From contig OX465599.1 of assembly GCA_950022295.1 (NCBI GenBank), positions 284,973,501 to 285,037,500 on the forward strand: 64,000 nucleotides of DNA. The letters are read 5' to 3'. A program made the position numbers and the translations under genes. The stretch's first letter is position 1, and each line of letters begins with the position of its first letter. Below the pieces are notes generated by a model. It worked only from the letters and a program-made list of their open reading frames with translations, made no database searches and had not been told where the DNA came from. This DNA comes from Bromus sterilis. Its lineage: Eukaryota > Streptophyta > Magnoliopsida > Poales > Poaceae. This document shows, in pieces, positions 22,082-34,382 of this stretch.

Positions 22082-25000
22082 TGTCGGGACCCGGGGTTTG
22101 CATATGTAATTCCAGTCACAACTCAATCATATGGAGAGCCGAGAGTCGTACCCACTTGTCTAAGCAGACAAGGCCAAGCACAGAACACTCTCGGAAAGCA
22201 TCGAACGTGAGGGGATCCCATCCAGGCCGGATGATCAACTGAGATGGATCCTCATCGCCCGCTCACAAGTATAAATGATTATGGGTGGTGAAATACCATA
22301 CTCATAGGCAAGTCGCCTCAACCATATTATCGATTGAATTATAACACGTACATAAACAGATTCCAGCCCGATCACCTAGTCGGGATCTCGGGCGGGCTCA
22401 ATCATACAACAAAGTGTGCCACGTGACAGAGTCACGAGCAATCGCATCGCGATGCCCCAAGCTGCGCACATCTAAGGGCCACTTGGTGTATAAAAGACCG
22501 CCGGCAAGAACTCAACTAAGCTATCGAATCCCACACTAAGACATGCACGTTATAATCATACACACATCATACATGTCCAGTGTAAACAGCAGGTAACACA
22601 ACATGAACTCTGCAAACTCATAGCTTTATTGCATCTGCTATACAAAGCAGATATAGTAGTGTTACAAGCAGAGATCACATGACTGTGATCCAACATTACA
22701 TCAAACAACAACGGAAGAAAATTATGTCTTAGTAAAGACAAGGTTAACAAATGGCTTAAGAAGCCTTTAAGAAAACACAACGACCCTCCAGAGGGACCAG
22801 GCTGCTGTCTGGGACTACATTACTTCGTCGGCGTCGAGCTTGAGGGGGAGGCCACCATCAGGTTCAGTGGTCTCGTCTCTAAAACATAGATTAAACAAAC
22901 ATGAGTACAAAGTCGTACTCAGCAAGGCTTACATCAGAACTATACTACTCATGCTCAGGTATCAAGGTAAAGGCAAGTGGGGTTGTAATGCAGAAAGCTT
23001 TGACTTGGCTATCCTGTACTACGACTACATAGAGTTGAGATGAGAGGCGCACACGAGTCCATCTAATCTTGATCACCACATCAATACACCACCATGGATA
23101 CTTCCTCGACTTCCCCACGAGGAAGCAACCCAAAGCACTCACACTTATCTTGAGATTTTTAGAGTATCCATTTGAGTTGTCTAATAATCAAGTAAAGATC
23201 TCCAAGTAGTCCATAACCGCGGACACGGCTATTCGAATAGTTCATTAACCCTGCAGGGGTGTACTTCTTCACATACGTAGCTACCACTTACCGCCTAGAA
23301 ATCGTCACCTTCAAGCGGTGTCGGCGAGGATAGTACCACGACACTTACCTCACGACTCCAACTCTAGTCCAGGGGATCGCCTATCTGAGTATGTACCCCA
23401 ATCGGGAATCCGGCCGGGGTTTCCGTTCAGGACCCAGACGATGTATGGACGGTCCGACAAGCCCACCTCGACGGATGGTGCTGCGCTTGCCTAAAACCGT
23501 GCTATGTTATGAAAGAAAATAGAAGAACAATTAACCCATGCGAATCCTAGACCATAGTCGGGGTGAGTTAATAGGTCGAGAGGGGTCAATGAGCCCAACA
23601 TGTGGTAGTAATATGTGTCTTGGATCACAACACAAGAACTCGGGGCCTAGGGCAGTGTAAATGAGACAACCCACTGTGTACTCCTACACAACCTGTCATT
23701 GTTCACTTATATTAGGGTGACTTCATCAACACGTTACCACCTTGTTGCATGTGTTCACTACCATCCCAATACATCACCCAGATGGATCATCTTCATTGCA
23801 TACAACTCTAGCATGGCATATCATATCATGGATGAAGGGCCACATGATGAACACAAACAAACTTGTATCTTCTTGGTTGAGGTTTTCTTAATACTGTGGT
23901 AGCAATGATAGGCCATGCAAAGGATGGGTTCAAATAGCGGTAGAACGGTAACATGTGAATCACCTAATCATGCATAAGGGAACAAGAGGGAAACTGGGTT
24001 TTTATAGATATGATCAAAGGGGGTTTGCTTGCCTTATTGTCGAGACTCGGGGGGTGCCACTCTTCGGAGAAAACAGGAACTACGTTCGGTGATGGATCTA
24101 TCGAGAAGAAACAAACACCGAGAAAACAACAATGTAAACATCACATTGCAATGCATATTCAAGAAATGAATCATGGCATGGTACTGATGTGATCTAGGTT
24201 CAATTTGTCACATGTTAATTGAAGTTGATTTGAATAAGAAATTCAAATTCAAACTCCAAATGTTGTTCAAATTATCCCAAGTTGCATTTGCTAATGTTTG
24301 GATATGGTAAACCATGTTGTCATGTGTATGACATGCCTCTGATGTTCATGTGATAAGGTTGGCATTGCAAAGATTTATTTTGAAAAGATTTAAACATTTA
24401 TTTTGAATTATTCCAAATAACCCAAATAGCTAAATGCTACTGTTCCATCATCATAGATGTGTTTTTCATCTATGAAAATATGATCTTTGGAATCCTTGCA
24501 TTTTTCTGATGATTTTTCATATATTACACTTTTGATTTGGAGTTATGGTTTAAAAGTTATTGAATTTCAAAGATTTAATAGTTTTCTGGAATTTTTCTGA
24601 TTAAAGTAAATGATTTAAGTTTTAATGCGTCATGCCTGCGTCATGCTGACGCTGGGGGGGGCTGACATGTGGGACCGCTTGGTCAGTGACCCAGGGGTTA
24701 ATCCCCGTTTTAATTAGCCTCTTGTTAATTAGAGGGGGGGCCTGGGCCCACTTGTCATTGACCTTGGGTCAAATGAACAGGGGGTTAGCCCCCTAATTAA
24801 TTAGGACGGCCGGCGTTTAGCCGCCGGTGGCACTGGACGCGGCGGCGCCCACTGGAGAGGGGCCCTCCGGCCACCTCTTGGCACGGGAGAGGCGTCAAAC
24901 AGGCCCTCTCGCACGCGTGCGTCGTCTGGAGGGGAAGGGGAGGACAAAGGCGGGCCCGGAGCACGACGGCGAGCACAAGGGCGCGGCGGCCGTGCTCGGG

Positions 25001-26000
25001 CTCGAAGGCAACGGCGACTGGGGCCTCGGGGAGGAGCACAAAATGGCAGGGGGGAAGGGGAAGCTCACCCTGAGCACGTCGGAGGGGACGAGCAGACCGG
25101 AGGGGCAGCAACGGCGACACAATTGCTCGCCAGAGGTTGATGGCCGTGGCGGAGGAAGTTGATGCGGGCGGCGACTAGGAGGCGTCTTGGCTCAAATTGG
25201 CGGTGCGGCTTGACGAAGTCGACGTCGAGGACTCCACTGGACAGATTGAAGAGGCGCGGGGAGCACGGTGGCCACGCCGGGCACGACGGCGCGGTCCGGC
25301 TGGTCTCGGGGCAGTGCGCGATCTCGACGAGGGAGGGGGAGAGAGGACCAGAGAGAGGGGGAATGGAAGAGGAGAAGCCCAGGGCTCCACGGCGCCGCTA
25401 AAGGGGCGTGCAGCAGCCAGGCAGCTTCCTGGCAGCCATGCCAGGCTCGCCGGCGACCTGGCTGCCTACCTGTCCAGGGAGGAAGACGCCCTTGCCAGTT
25501 TGGGCTGGGCCTCCTCTGCTGGGCCAGGTGGGCCAGGTAAGTGGGGCTTTGCCCCTTTTGTTTCTTTTTCTTTTATTTGCTTTCTGTTTTATTTGATTTC
25601 TCTGAAAAAAATACCAAAGCATTTTTAGAAAATCCCCAAATATTTTATTTGGACTTATGTGACATATTACTAGTCACTTCCAAGATTTCAAGATTTTTGA
25701 AATTCAAAACATTTGAATTTCAATTCAAATAGCATTTAAATTTAATTTCAAAGCCTCTGTTTGAATATTTGAAAAATCCATGAGCATGGGTTTGACTCCA
25801 AATCATTTTTAAAATGATCACACTCATTTATAGGACTTTTCAAAAATGTTTGGAGGATTTTTGGAAAAACTTTTTATCTGGCCTTTTATTTAAAATCTTT
25901 TTGAGGCTTTTCCAAATCCCCAATTCTTAAACCATAGAATTTAAACATGATGCAATTATTTCTAGTAATAAAAGCACATACCAAAACTAGGGTTGTGACA
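22082..26000 (-). repeat. 3' LTR of Gypsy-1 (full length)
   Basis: The 3919-bp LTR runs from TGTCGGGACC to GGTTGTGACA on the plus strand. It contains a GC-rich block at 24790-25540, AT-rich flanks and a candidate minus-strand TATA box at 23999-24006. The stop codon of gag-pol lies 11 bp inside it (25987-25989). Confidence 0.95.
23999..24006 (-). promoter_or_regulatory. Candidate LTR TATA box of Gypsy-1
   Basis: TATAAAAA on the minus strand has an identical copy at 32806-32813 in the other LTR. The GC-rich block lies upstream of it. This is a motif-only call. Confidence 0.4.
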
Positions 26001-26091
26001 AATCGCCCCCATTCAAAATAATCTCGTCCCGAGATTCAGAAGTAGTCGGAAAGATGGTGGGGTATTCAACTCGAAGATGATATTCTCGTTC
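25987..26091 (-). pseudogene. Gypsy-1 pol C-terminus: chromodomain end
   Basis: This is the last part of the chromodomain, after a TAG that replaces the Trp of ATWERE (about 26090; Trp is intact in Gypsy-2). The frame runs past the PPT and ends in TAG at 25987-25989 inside the LTR. Confidence 0.75.
26001..26014 (-). other. Polypurine tract of Gypsy-1
   Basis: GAATGGGGGCGATT on the minus strand is directly next to the 3' LTR and lies within the pol coding frame. Gypsy-2 has the equivalent at 58104-58117. Confidence 0.8.
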
Positions 26092-27876
26092 CTAAGTGGC
26101 TTCTTTTTCAGAATGGTTGGACCATTGCACCTTGAGGAACTTGATCTTCTGACGTCGGGTGGTACGCTCAGCTTCATCGAGGATACGGACAGGATACTCT
26201 CGATAAGACAGGTTTTCTTGGCGATCAAGCGTTTCGTGGTCTACTTCGCGGATGGGGTCCTTGAAGCAACGCCTGAGTTGAGATACGTGGAAGACATCGT
26301 GAACCTGAGAAAGATGCGGCGGTAGTTCAAGTTGGTAGGCAACTTCTCCACGTTTAGCTAGAATGCGAAAGGGGCCTATGTAACGTGGGGCCAATTTTCC
26401 TTTGATACCGAAGCGATGGGTTCCCTTCAGAGGAGTAACCCGGAGGTAAGCCTTCTCGTCCAGCTCGTAGCTCTCTGGCCTATGATGACGATCATAGTAG
26501 ATTTTCTGACGAGACTGGGCTGTTTTCAATTGCTCACAAACAATGCGAACCTTCTCTTCTGCTTCCTGGATCATATCAGGTCCAAAGAATTGTCTTTCAC
26601 CGGTTTCTGGCCAGTTCAATGGTGTTCGACATTTTCGTCCAAAGAGAAATTCAAAGGGTGCCATGCCCAAGCTAGATTGGAAGCTGTTGTTATAAGAAAA
26701 CTCGGCGAATGGAAGAGATTTCTCCCAACTCTTTCCGAATGAGATAACACAGGCTCTAAGCATGTCTTGGAGAACTTGATTGACTCTTTCTACTTGACCA
26801 CTTGACTGGGGATGAAAGGCGGTGCTAAAGGAGAGATGGGTTCCCATAGCATTTTGAAAGCTTTCCCAAAATCGAGAGGTGAAAAGACTTCCACGGTCTG
26901 AATTGATTTCCAAAGGAACACCATGGAGAGATACGATCCGGGAGACATATAAATCCGCCAACTGTCTAGCAGTTATAGACTCGCGAACAGGAAGAAAATG
27001 GGAAACTTTGGAAAGACGGTCAATGACCACGAAGATGGAATTGTTTCCTTTTTGAGACTTTGGAAAGCCAGTGATGAAATCCATATTGACTTTATACCAT
27101 TTCCACTCAGGAATGGCTAAAGGTTGAAGAGTACCAGCAGGTCTTTTATGTTCTGCTTTCACACAGCGACAAACATCGCACTCAGCAACATATCGAGCGA
27201 TTTCTCGCTTCATCCTAGTCCACCAAAATCTCTGGCGTAGATCTTGATACATCTTAGTACTACTAGGATGAATCGAGAGAGGGGTGTCATGGGCTTCCTT
27301 AAGGATCTGCTGCCTTAGATTCCTATTCTTCGGAACTACCATCCTATTCTCGAAGTACACATAACCCTCATGGTCTAGGGTAAAACATTTTGCCTTACCG
27401 CTAGCAATGTTCTGTTTGATATATCGGATACCTCGAGCACGTTGTTGAACAACTTTGATTTTATCCTCAAGGGTTGGTTTCACAATCAAGGTGGAAAGGA
27501 ATCCATGAGGAACAATCTCAAGATTCATCTTTCGAAATTCCTCATAGAGAAGTGGTTGATACTGTTGTAACATGAGGTTGTTACAATACGACTTACGACT
27601 TAGTGCATCAGCCATGACATTGGCTTTGCCTGGGGTGTAAGAAATTCCTAAGTCATAATCTTTTATCAACTCTATCCAGCGTCTTTGCCTGAGGTTAAGA
27701 TCTGGCTGGGTGAATATGTATTTGAGGCTTTGGTGATCGGTATAGATTTCACAACGATTACCAAGGAGGTAATGTCGCCAAGTCTTCAGGGCATGAACTA
27801 CGGCAGCGAGTTCAAGATCATGGGTAGGATAGTTCTCTTTATGTGGACGCAACTGGCGTGAAGCGTATGCTACCAA
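26092..27876 (-). pseudogene. Gypsy-1 pol: RNase H, integrase, start of chromodomain
   Basis: This 594-codon open stretch starts within the RNase H (VAYASRQL, THDLELAAVV, TDHQSL). It continues with the integrase zinc finger (H-x-H region then CDVCRCVKAEH) and the core (MDFITGFP, NSDRGSLFTSRFW and the catalytic Glu region HPQSSGQVERVNQ). The C-terminal module GIKGKLAPRYIGPF and the beginning of the chromodomain (KFLKVQWSNHSEKEAT) follow. A TGA at 27877-27879, where Gypsy-2 reads Arg, precedes it and a TAG ends it inside the chromodomain. The chromodomain is thought to guide integration into heterochromatin, which fits this nest. Confidence 0.92.
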
Positions 27877-27879
27877 ATG

Positions 27880-28461
27880 TCAATCTTGCATAAGTATGCA
27901 TCCTAAACCTTGCCGTGAAGCATCACAATAGATTTCGAAATCCCTTTTGGTGTCTGGAGGCGCAAGTACGGGTGCAGAAGTCAATCTTCTCTTTAGCTCT
28001 TGAAAGCTTTCCTCGCACTTGGGGGTCCATTCGAATTTCTTATCTTTCTTGAGGAGTTCAGTAAGAGGCGTTGCGACTTTAGAAAAGTTCTCAACGAAGC
28101 GGCGGCAATAGATGGCTAGGCCGAGAAAACTTCTAACTTGCTTAACCGATTCAGGTGGAGTCCAGTCAAGGATGCCCTGAACTCTCTCGGGATTCACAAC
28201 AATGCCTTTTGCAGAAATCACGTGGCCTAGGTAGGTCACTTCTAGAAGCCAGAATTTGCATTTGGAAAATTTAGCATAAAGGCGATGCTCTCTCAGTTTC
28301 ATCAATACCAGCCTAAGATGCTCAGCATGTTCTTCTTCGTTCTTCGAGTAGATGAGAATGTCATCAAGATAAACTACAACAAATTTATCCAAGTACTCCA
28401 TGAATATCGAATTCATTAAGCGCGAAAAAGTGGCTGGGGCATTGGTTAAACCGAAGGACAT
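27880..28461 (-). pseudogene. Gypsy-1 pol: reverse transcriptase, C-terminal part
   Basis: This contains MSFGLTNAPATF and the catalytic YLDD at 28360-28371 (VVVYLDDILIYSK), then TYLGHVIS and the connection to RNase H (FEIYCDASRQGLG). It is out of frame with the upstream RT part because of a one-base deletion near 28495 compared with Gypsy-2, and it ends at the TGA at 27877-27879. Confidence 0.9.
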
Positions 28462-30425
28462 GACGGTGTACTCATAAAGACCATAACGAGTAGTGATAGA
28501 CGTTTGGGAATGTCCTCGTTTCTGATTTTGGTTTGATGATAACCTAATCTCAAATCCATCTTGGAGAAGACTGAGGATCCAGCAAGTTGATCATAAAGAT
28601 CATTGATCCTGGGCAGTGGGTACTTGTTCTTTATCGTCGCTAGATTTAGCGGGCGATAGTCTACCCACATCCTTTCTGTTCCATCTTTCTTTGTTACGAA
28701 CAGAACGGGGCAACCCCATGGCGATGAGCTAGGGCGGATGAAGCCTTTTGCCAACGAAGCTTCAAGTTGGATTTTAAGCTCAGCTAAGTCATGTGGGGCC
28801 ATTCTATATGGGCGTCTAGAAATTGGGGCGGTTCCTCGGATAAGATCTACAATGAATTCTACACACCTGTTGGGTGGCATTCCCGGCAGCTCTTCTGGAA
28901 AGACATCCGGAAAATCACAAACTATCGGAATATCTTCAAGGTTGGGAAGGGGATGTTCATTCAACGAATATAGTTGGGTTTCTGAACCTTGAGATGCAAA
29001 ATGGACTGTCTTGCCGGAAGGATGAGTGAGTTGGACTGATTTAGTGGCACACTCAATCTTAGCACGGTGTGTAGACAACCAATCCATACCTAAGATGATA
29101 TCGATATATGAAGATTTGAGGGCTATGAGAGATGCAAGGAATACAACATCCTCAAAAGCAATTTCATTGTCATGACTTGCCCTACTGGTACGCCATGTGG
29201 ATCCTGGAGTTTTAATCATGAAAAGGGTAGGCAACTCCTCGAATGAAATGTCATGCAGGAGTGCGAACTTTTCAGACCAAAAGGAATGAGAATCTCTAGA
29301 ATCAAATAGAACAGAAGCAGGTTTGGAGTTAACAGGAAGTGTACCGAGTACAACCTTAGTATCCTCTTGGGCTTCTTTGATGGTGGCATGTTTAACACGT
29401 CCGTATTCAACAATAGAGGACTTGGCTTTGGAAGGCTTTGGTGGCTTAGCTTTGGCTTTATGTTTTGGACGAGGAGGAACATTCTCATGCAATGAACACT
29501 GTCGTGCAATGTGGCCAGGATTACCACACTTGTAGCACACTCGGGTATTAGGTTGTGGAGTTTGTATGGCATGCTCTCTACTACATTTCTGGGTTTTCTT
29601 GTTTGGTGGGGATGGTCTTGGAATCAAGTGCGAAGGAATGGAACTAGTTGGGATCCAAATTCGACGTTTCTGAGAACCCAAACTAGAAGAGGAAGCAAGA
29701 TCATGATCACGCTTGCGAGACTCTTCAAAGACCTCATTTCCATGCTCAGCTCTGAATGATCTATTGACCAAATCCTCGAAGTTGACAAATTCAAGGAGAT
29801 TGAGATCATGACGAAGGACAGGGCTAAGTCCCTTGCGGAACCTTGCCTGCTTCTTGGCATCGGTTGATATCTTCTCAGGGGCATAATGAGAAAGCCGATT
29901 GAACTCAGTCCTATACTGATGAACAATCATATTTCTCTGAGATAGATTGCAGAACTCTTCCCTCTTTCTTTCCATCAACTCATCCAGAATGTGGTACCCT
30001 TGGAAGGCATCACGGAACTCCTGCCAAGTCACTACGTGACCATCAGGCTGCATTGCAACAAAACTTTCCCACCATTCACCAGCAGCACCTTCCAGAAAGT
30101 ATGCCGCAAACATCACACGATCATCTGGAGAAACATGCGCCGTCTCAAGCTTACGCTCGATGGAACGGAGCCAATCATCGGCATCAAGGGGCTCTGATGA
30201 ACATCGGAATACCGGCGGGTTCAAGAGGATGAAATCCTGGATGGATATTACCGCATCTCGCTGAAGAGAACTATTCTTCTCAATGAGCTTCAAAAGGCGT
30301 GTTTGATCACGACGATTTCGCTCAGCCTCCATCATGATTTCCGCCGCATAAGGCGGTGAAGGAGGATCATCATCACCACTTTGATTACCGTGACCAGATT
30401 CAACACATCTAGTTCCACCTGACAT
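28446..30425 (-). pseudogene. Gypsy-1 gag, protease and N-terminal reverse transcriptase
   Basis: This 659-codon open stretch starts at 30425, about 450 nt after the PBS. The capsid region contains EWWESF and FRKGLSPVLRHDL. An intact zinc knuckle CYKCGNPGHIARQC follows near 29497-29540. The protease active site reads DSRDSHS where Gypsy-2 has DPGASHS, so the catalytic Gly is lost. Next come GMDWLSTH, then the RT N-terminus with FVTKKDGTERMWVDYRPLN and FSKMDLRLGYHQ. The frame breaks near 28495 and the last 17 or so codons are out of frame. Confidence 0.9.
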
Positions 30426-30892
30426 TCTGTGTGATAAAAATCAACAATCAGAGTAGGATTTATGATGGAATCAAAGCAAAGATGACATAATTTAAGAGCG
30501 GACAAGATTGTAATGCAAAGCATTGGAAACACGGGACAAATCGGACAGCATAACGGTTGTACTGGGGTGAAAAAAATAAATCAATCTGCAAGAATGATCA
30601 GAACCTTTTCAAAAGTCTCGATGGAAAGGTGACTCTAGACAACCAAAACATTCCTACAGCTATTGAGAAGCAAACAACGAGATGTTCTAGTATAGACATA
30701 GATGAGCCTAGTCCTATCTTCCCGTAGAAAAGATGAGGGTGACTCAGAACTTAGATCGATGAGGGTAAGGATAAAAATGAAGCCTTACGTTGTTCCCTTA
30801 TACCCAGAGTAACTATATAACTATAGAATGCTAGACTCGACTTCGGCCAAGGTTTAGTAATCCTACAGGCAGTCCTGCTCTGATACCAAGTC
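30426..30892 (-). other. Gypsy-1 5' leader with primer binding site
   Basis: This untranslated leader lies between LTR and gag. TGGTATCAGAGC (tRNA-iMet PBS, minus strand) is at 30877-30888, four bases from the LTR. Nothing else is recognisable. Confidence 0.85.
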
Positions 30893-33800
30893 TGTCGGGA
30901 CCCGGGGTTTGCATATGTAATTCCAGTCACAACTCAATCATATGGAGAGCCGAGAGTCGTACCCACTTGTCTAAGCAGACAAGGCCAAGCACAGAACACT
31001 CTCGGAAAGCATCGAACGTGAGGGGCATCCCATCCAGGCCGGATGATCAACTGAGATGGATCCTCATCGCCCGCTCACAAGTATAAATGATTATGGGTGG
31101 TGAAATACCATACTCATAGGCAAGTCGCCTCAACCATATTATCGATTGAATTATAACACGTACATAAACAGATTCCAGCCCGATCACCTAGTCGGGATCT
31201 CGGGCGGGCTCAATCATACAACAAAGTGTGCCACGTGACAGAGTCACGAGCAATCGCATCGCGATGCCCCAAGCTGCGCACATCTAAGGGCCACTTGGTG
31301 TATAAAAGACCGCCGGCAAGAACTCAACTAAGCTATCGAATCCCACACTAAGACATGCACGTTATAATCATACACGCATCATACATGTCCAGTGTAAACA
31401 GCAGGTAACACAACATGAACTCTACAAACTCATAGCTTTATTGCATCTGCTATACAGAGAAGATATAGTAGTGTTACAAGCAGAGATCACATGACTGTGA
31501 TCCAACATTACATCAAACAACAACGGAAGCAAATTATGTCTTATTAAAGACGAGGTTAACAAATGGCTTAAGAAGCCTTTAAGAAAACACAACGACCCTC
31601 CAGAGGGACCAGACTGTTGTCTGGGACTACATTACTTCGTCGGCGTCGAGCTTGAGGGGGAGGCCACCATCAGGTTAAGTGGTCTCGTCTCTAAAACATA
31701 GATTAAACAAACGTGAGTACAAATACGTACTCAGCAAGGCTTACATCAGAACTATACTACTCATGCTCAGGTATCAAGGTAAAGGCAAGTGGGGTTGTAA
31801 TGTAGAAAGCTTTGACTTGGCTATCCTGTACTACGACTACATAGAGTTGAGATGAGAGGCGCACACAAGTCCATCTAATCTTGATCACCACATCAATACA
31901 CCACCATGGATCCTTCCTCGACTTCCCCACGAGGAAGCAACCCAAAGCACTCACACTTATCTTGAGATTTTTAGAGTATCCATTTGAGTTGTCTAATAAT
32001 CAAGTAAAGATCTCCAAGTAGTCCATAACCGCGGACACGGCTATTCGAATAGTTCATTAACCCTGCAGGGGTGTACTTCTTCACATACGTAGCTACCACT
32101 TACCGCCTAGAACTCGTCACCTTCAAGCGGTGTCGGCGAGGATAGTACCACGACACTTACCTCACGGCTCCAACTCTAGTCCAGGGGATCGCCTATCTGA
32201 GTATGTACCCCAATCAGGAATCCGTCCGGGGTTTCCGTTCAGGACCTAGACGATGTATGGACGGTCCGACATGCTCACCTCGACGGATGGTGCTGCGCTT
32301 TCCTAAAACCGTGCTACGTTATGAAAGCAAATAGAAGAACAATTAACCCATGCGAATCCTGGACCATAGTCGGGGTGAGTTAATATGTCGAGAGGGGTCA
32401 ATAAGCCCAACATGTGGTAGTAATCTGTGTCTTGGAACACAACACAAGAAGTCGGGGCCTAGGGCAGTGTAAATGAGACAACCCACTGTGTACTCCTACA
32501 CAACCTCTCATTGTTCACTTATATTAGGGTGACTTCATCAACACGTTACCACCTTGTTGCATGTGTTCACTACCATCTCGATACATCACCTAGATGGATC
32601 ATCTTCATTACATACAACTCTAGCATGGCATAGCATATCATGGATGAAGGGCCACATGATGAACACAAACAAACTTGTATCTGCTAGGTTGAGGTTTTCT
32701 TAATACTGTGGCAGCAATGATAGGCCATGCAAAGGATGGGTTCAAATAGCGGTAGAAACATGTGAATCACCTAATCATGCATAAGAGAACAAGAGGGAAA
32801 CTGGGTTTTTATAGATATGATCAAAGGGGGTTTGCTTGCCTTATTGTCGAGACTCGGGGGGTGCCACTCTTCGGAGAAAACAGGAACTACGTCCGGTGAT
32901 GGATCTATCGAGAAGAAACAAACACCGAGACAACAACAATGTAAACATCACATTGCAATGCACATTCAAGAAATGAATCATGGCATGGTACTGATGTGAT
33001 CTAGGTTCAATTTGTCACATGTTAATTGAAGTTGATTTGAATAAGAAATTCAAATTCAAACTCCAAATGTTGTTCAAATTATCCCAAGTTGCATTTGCTA
33101 ATGTTTGGATATGGTAAACCATGTTGTCATGTGTATGATATGCCTCTGATGTTCATGTCATAAGGTTGGCATTGGAAAGATTTAATTTAAAATGATTTAA
33201 ACATTTATTTTGAATTATTCCAAATAACCGAAATAGCTAAATGCTACTGGTCCATCATCATAGATGTGTTTTTCATCTATGAAAATATGATATTTAGAAT
33301 CCTTGCATTTTTCTGATGATTTTTCATATATTACACTTTTGATTTGGAGTTATGGTTTAAAAGTTATTGAATTTCAAAGCTTTAATAGTTTTCTGGAATT
33401 TTTCTGATTAAATTAAATGATTTAAGTTTTAATGCGTCATGCCTGCGTCATGCTGACGCAGAGGGGGGCTGACATGTGGGACCCCTTGGTTAGTGACCTG
33501 GGGGTTAATCCCCGTTTTAATTAGCCTCTGGTTAATTAGAGGGGGGGCCTGGGCCCACCTGTCATTGACCTTGGGTCAAATGAACAGGGGGTTAGCCCCC
33601 TAATTAACCAGTCCGGCCGGCGTTTAGCCGCCGGTGGCACTGGACGCGGCGGCGCCCACTGGAGAGGGGCCCTCCGGCCACCTCTTGGCACGGGAGAGGC
33701 GCCAAACAGGCCCTCTCGCACGCGTGCGTCGTCTAGAGGGGAAGGGGAGGCCAAAGGCGGGCCGGGAGCACGACGGCGAGCACAAGGGCGCGGCGTCCAT

Positions 33801-34377
33801 GCTCGGGCTCGACGGCAACGGCGACTGGGGCCTCAGGGAGGAGCACAAAATGGCGGGGAGGAAGGGGAAGCTCACCCTGAGCACGCCGGAGGGGACGAGC
33901 AGACTGGAGGGGCAGCAACGGCGACACAATTGCTCGCCGGAGGTTGATGGCGTGGTGGAGGAAGTTGATGCGGGCGGCGACTAGGAGGCGTCTTGGCTCA
34001 AATTGGCAGTGCGGCTTGACGAAGTCGACATCGAGGTCTCCACTGGACAGATTTAAGAGGCGCGGGGAGCACGGCGGCGCGGTCCGGCTGGTCTCGGGGC
34101 AGTGCGCGATCTCGACGAGGGAGGGGGAGAGAGGACCAGAGAGAGGGGGAATGGAAGGGAGCTTGGGTTTGACTCCAAATCATTTTTAAAATGATCACAC
34201 TCATTTATAGGACTTTTCAAAAATGTTTGGAGGATTTTTGGAAAAACTTTTTATCTGGCCTTTTATTTAAAATCTTTTTGAGACTTTTCCAAATCCCTAA
34301 TTCTTAAACCATAGAATTTAAACATGATGCAATTATTTCTAGTAATAAAAGCACATACCAAAACTAGGGTTGTGACA
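30893..34377 (-). repeat. 5' LTR of Gypsy-1, with internal deletion
   Basis: The 3485-bp LTR matches 22082-26000 except for two deletions: an 18-bp one near 34073 and one of about 411 bp near 34158. The large one corresponds to about 25371-25781 of the left LTR, and a short GAG microhomology lies at the joint. A candidate TATA box is at 32806-32813 on the minus strand. Confidence 0.94.
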
Positions 34378-34382
34378 GAAGA

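Larger units (their letters stand above)
22082..34377 (-). mobile_element. Gypsy-1: Tekay/Del-type chromovirus retrotransposon
   Basis: This 12.3-kb Gypsy element has LTRs at 22082-26000 and 30893-34377, a PBS for tRNA-iMet, a PPT and a perfect target duplication GAAGA (22077-22081 and 34378-34382). It interrupts Copia-2 gag. Gag-pol has zinc knuckle, protease, RT, RNase H, integrase and a C-terminal chromodomain, which defines a chromovirus; long LTRs and sequence suggest the Tekay/Del clade. Frameshift and nonsense lesions make it non-coding. The right LTR lacks about 430 bp present in the left one. Confidence 0.95.

Noticed and set aside
24790..25630. GC-rich open frames in the Gypsy-1 LTR (also 33610-34190 and 56760-57730) resembling short host exons
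   Set aside because: They recur at the same place in both LTRs and in Gypsy-2, open on both strands because of base composition, and show no recognisable protein domain. They are LTR sequence.
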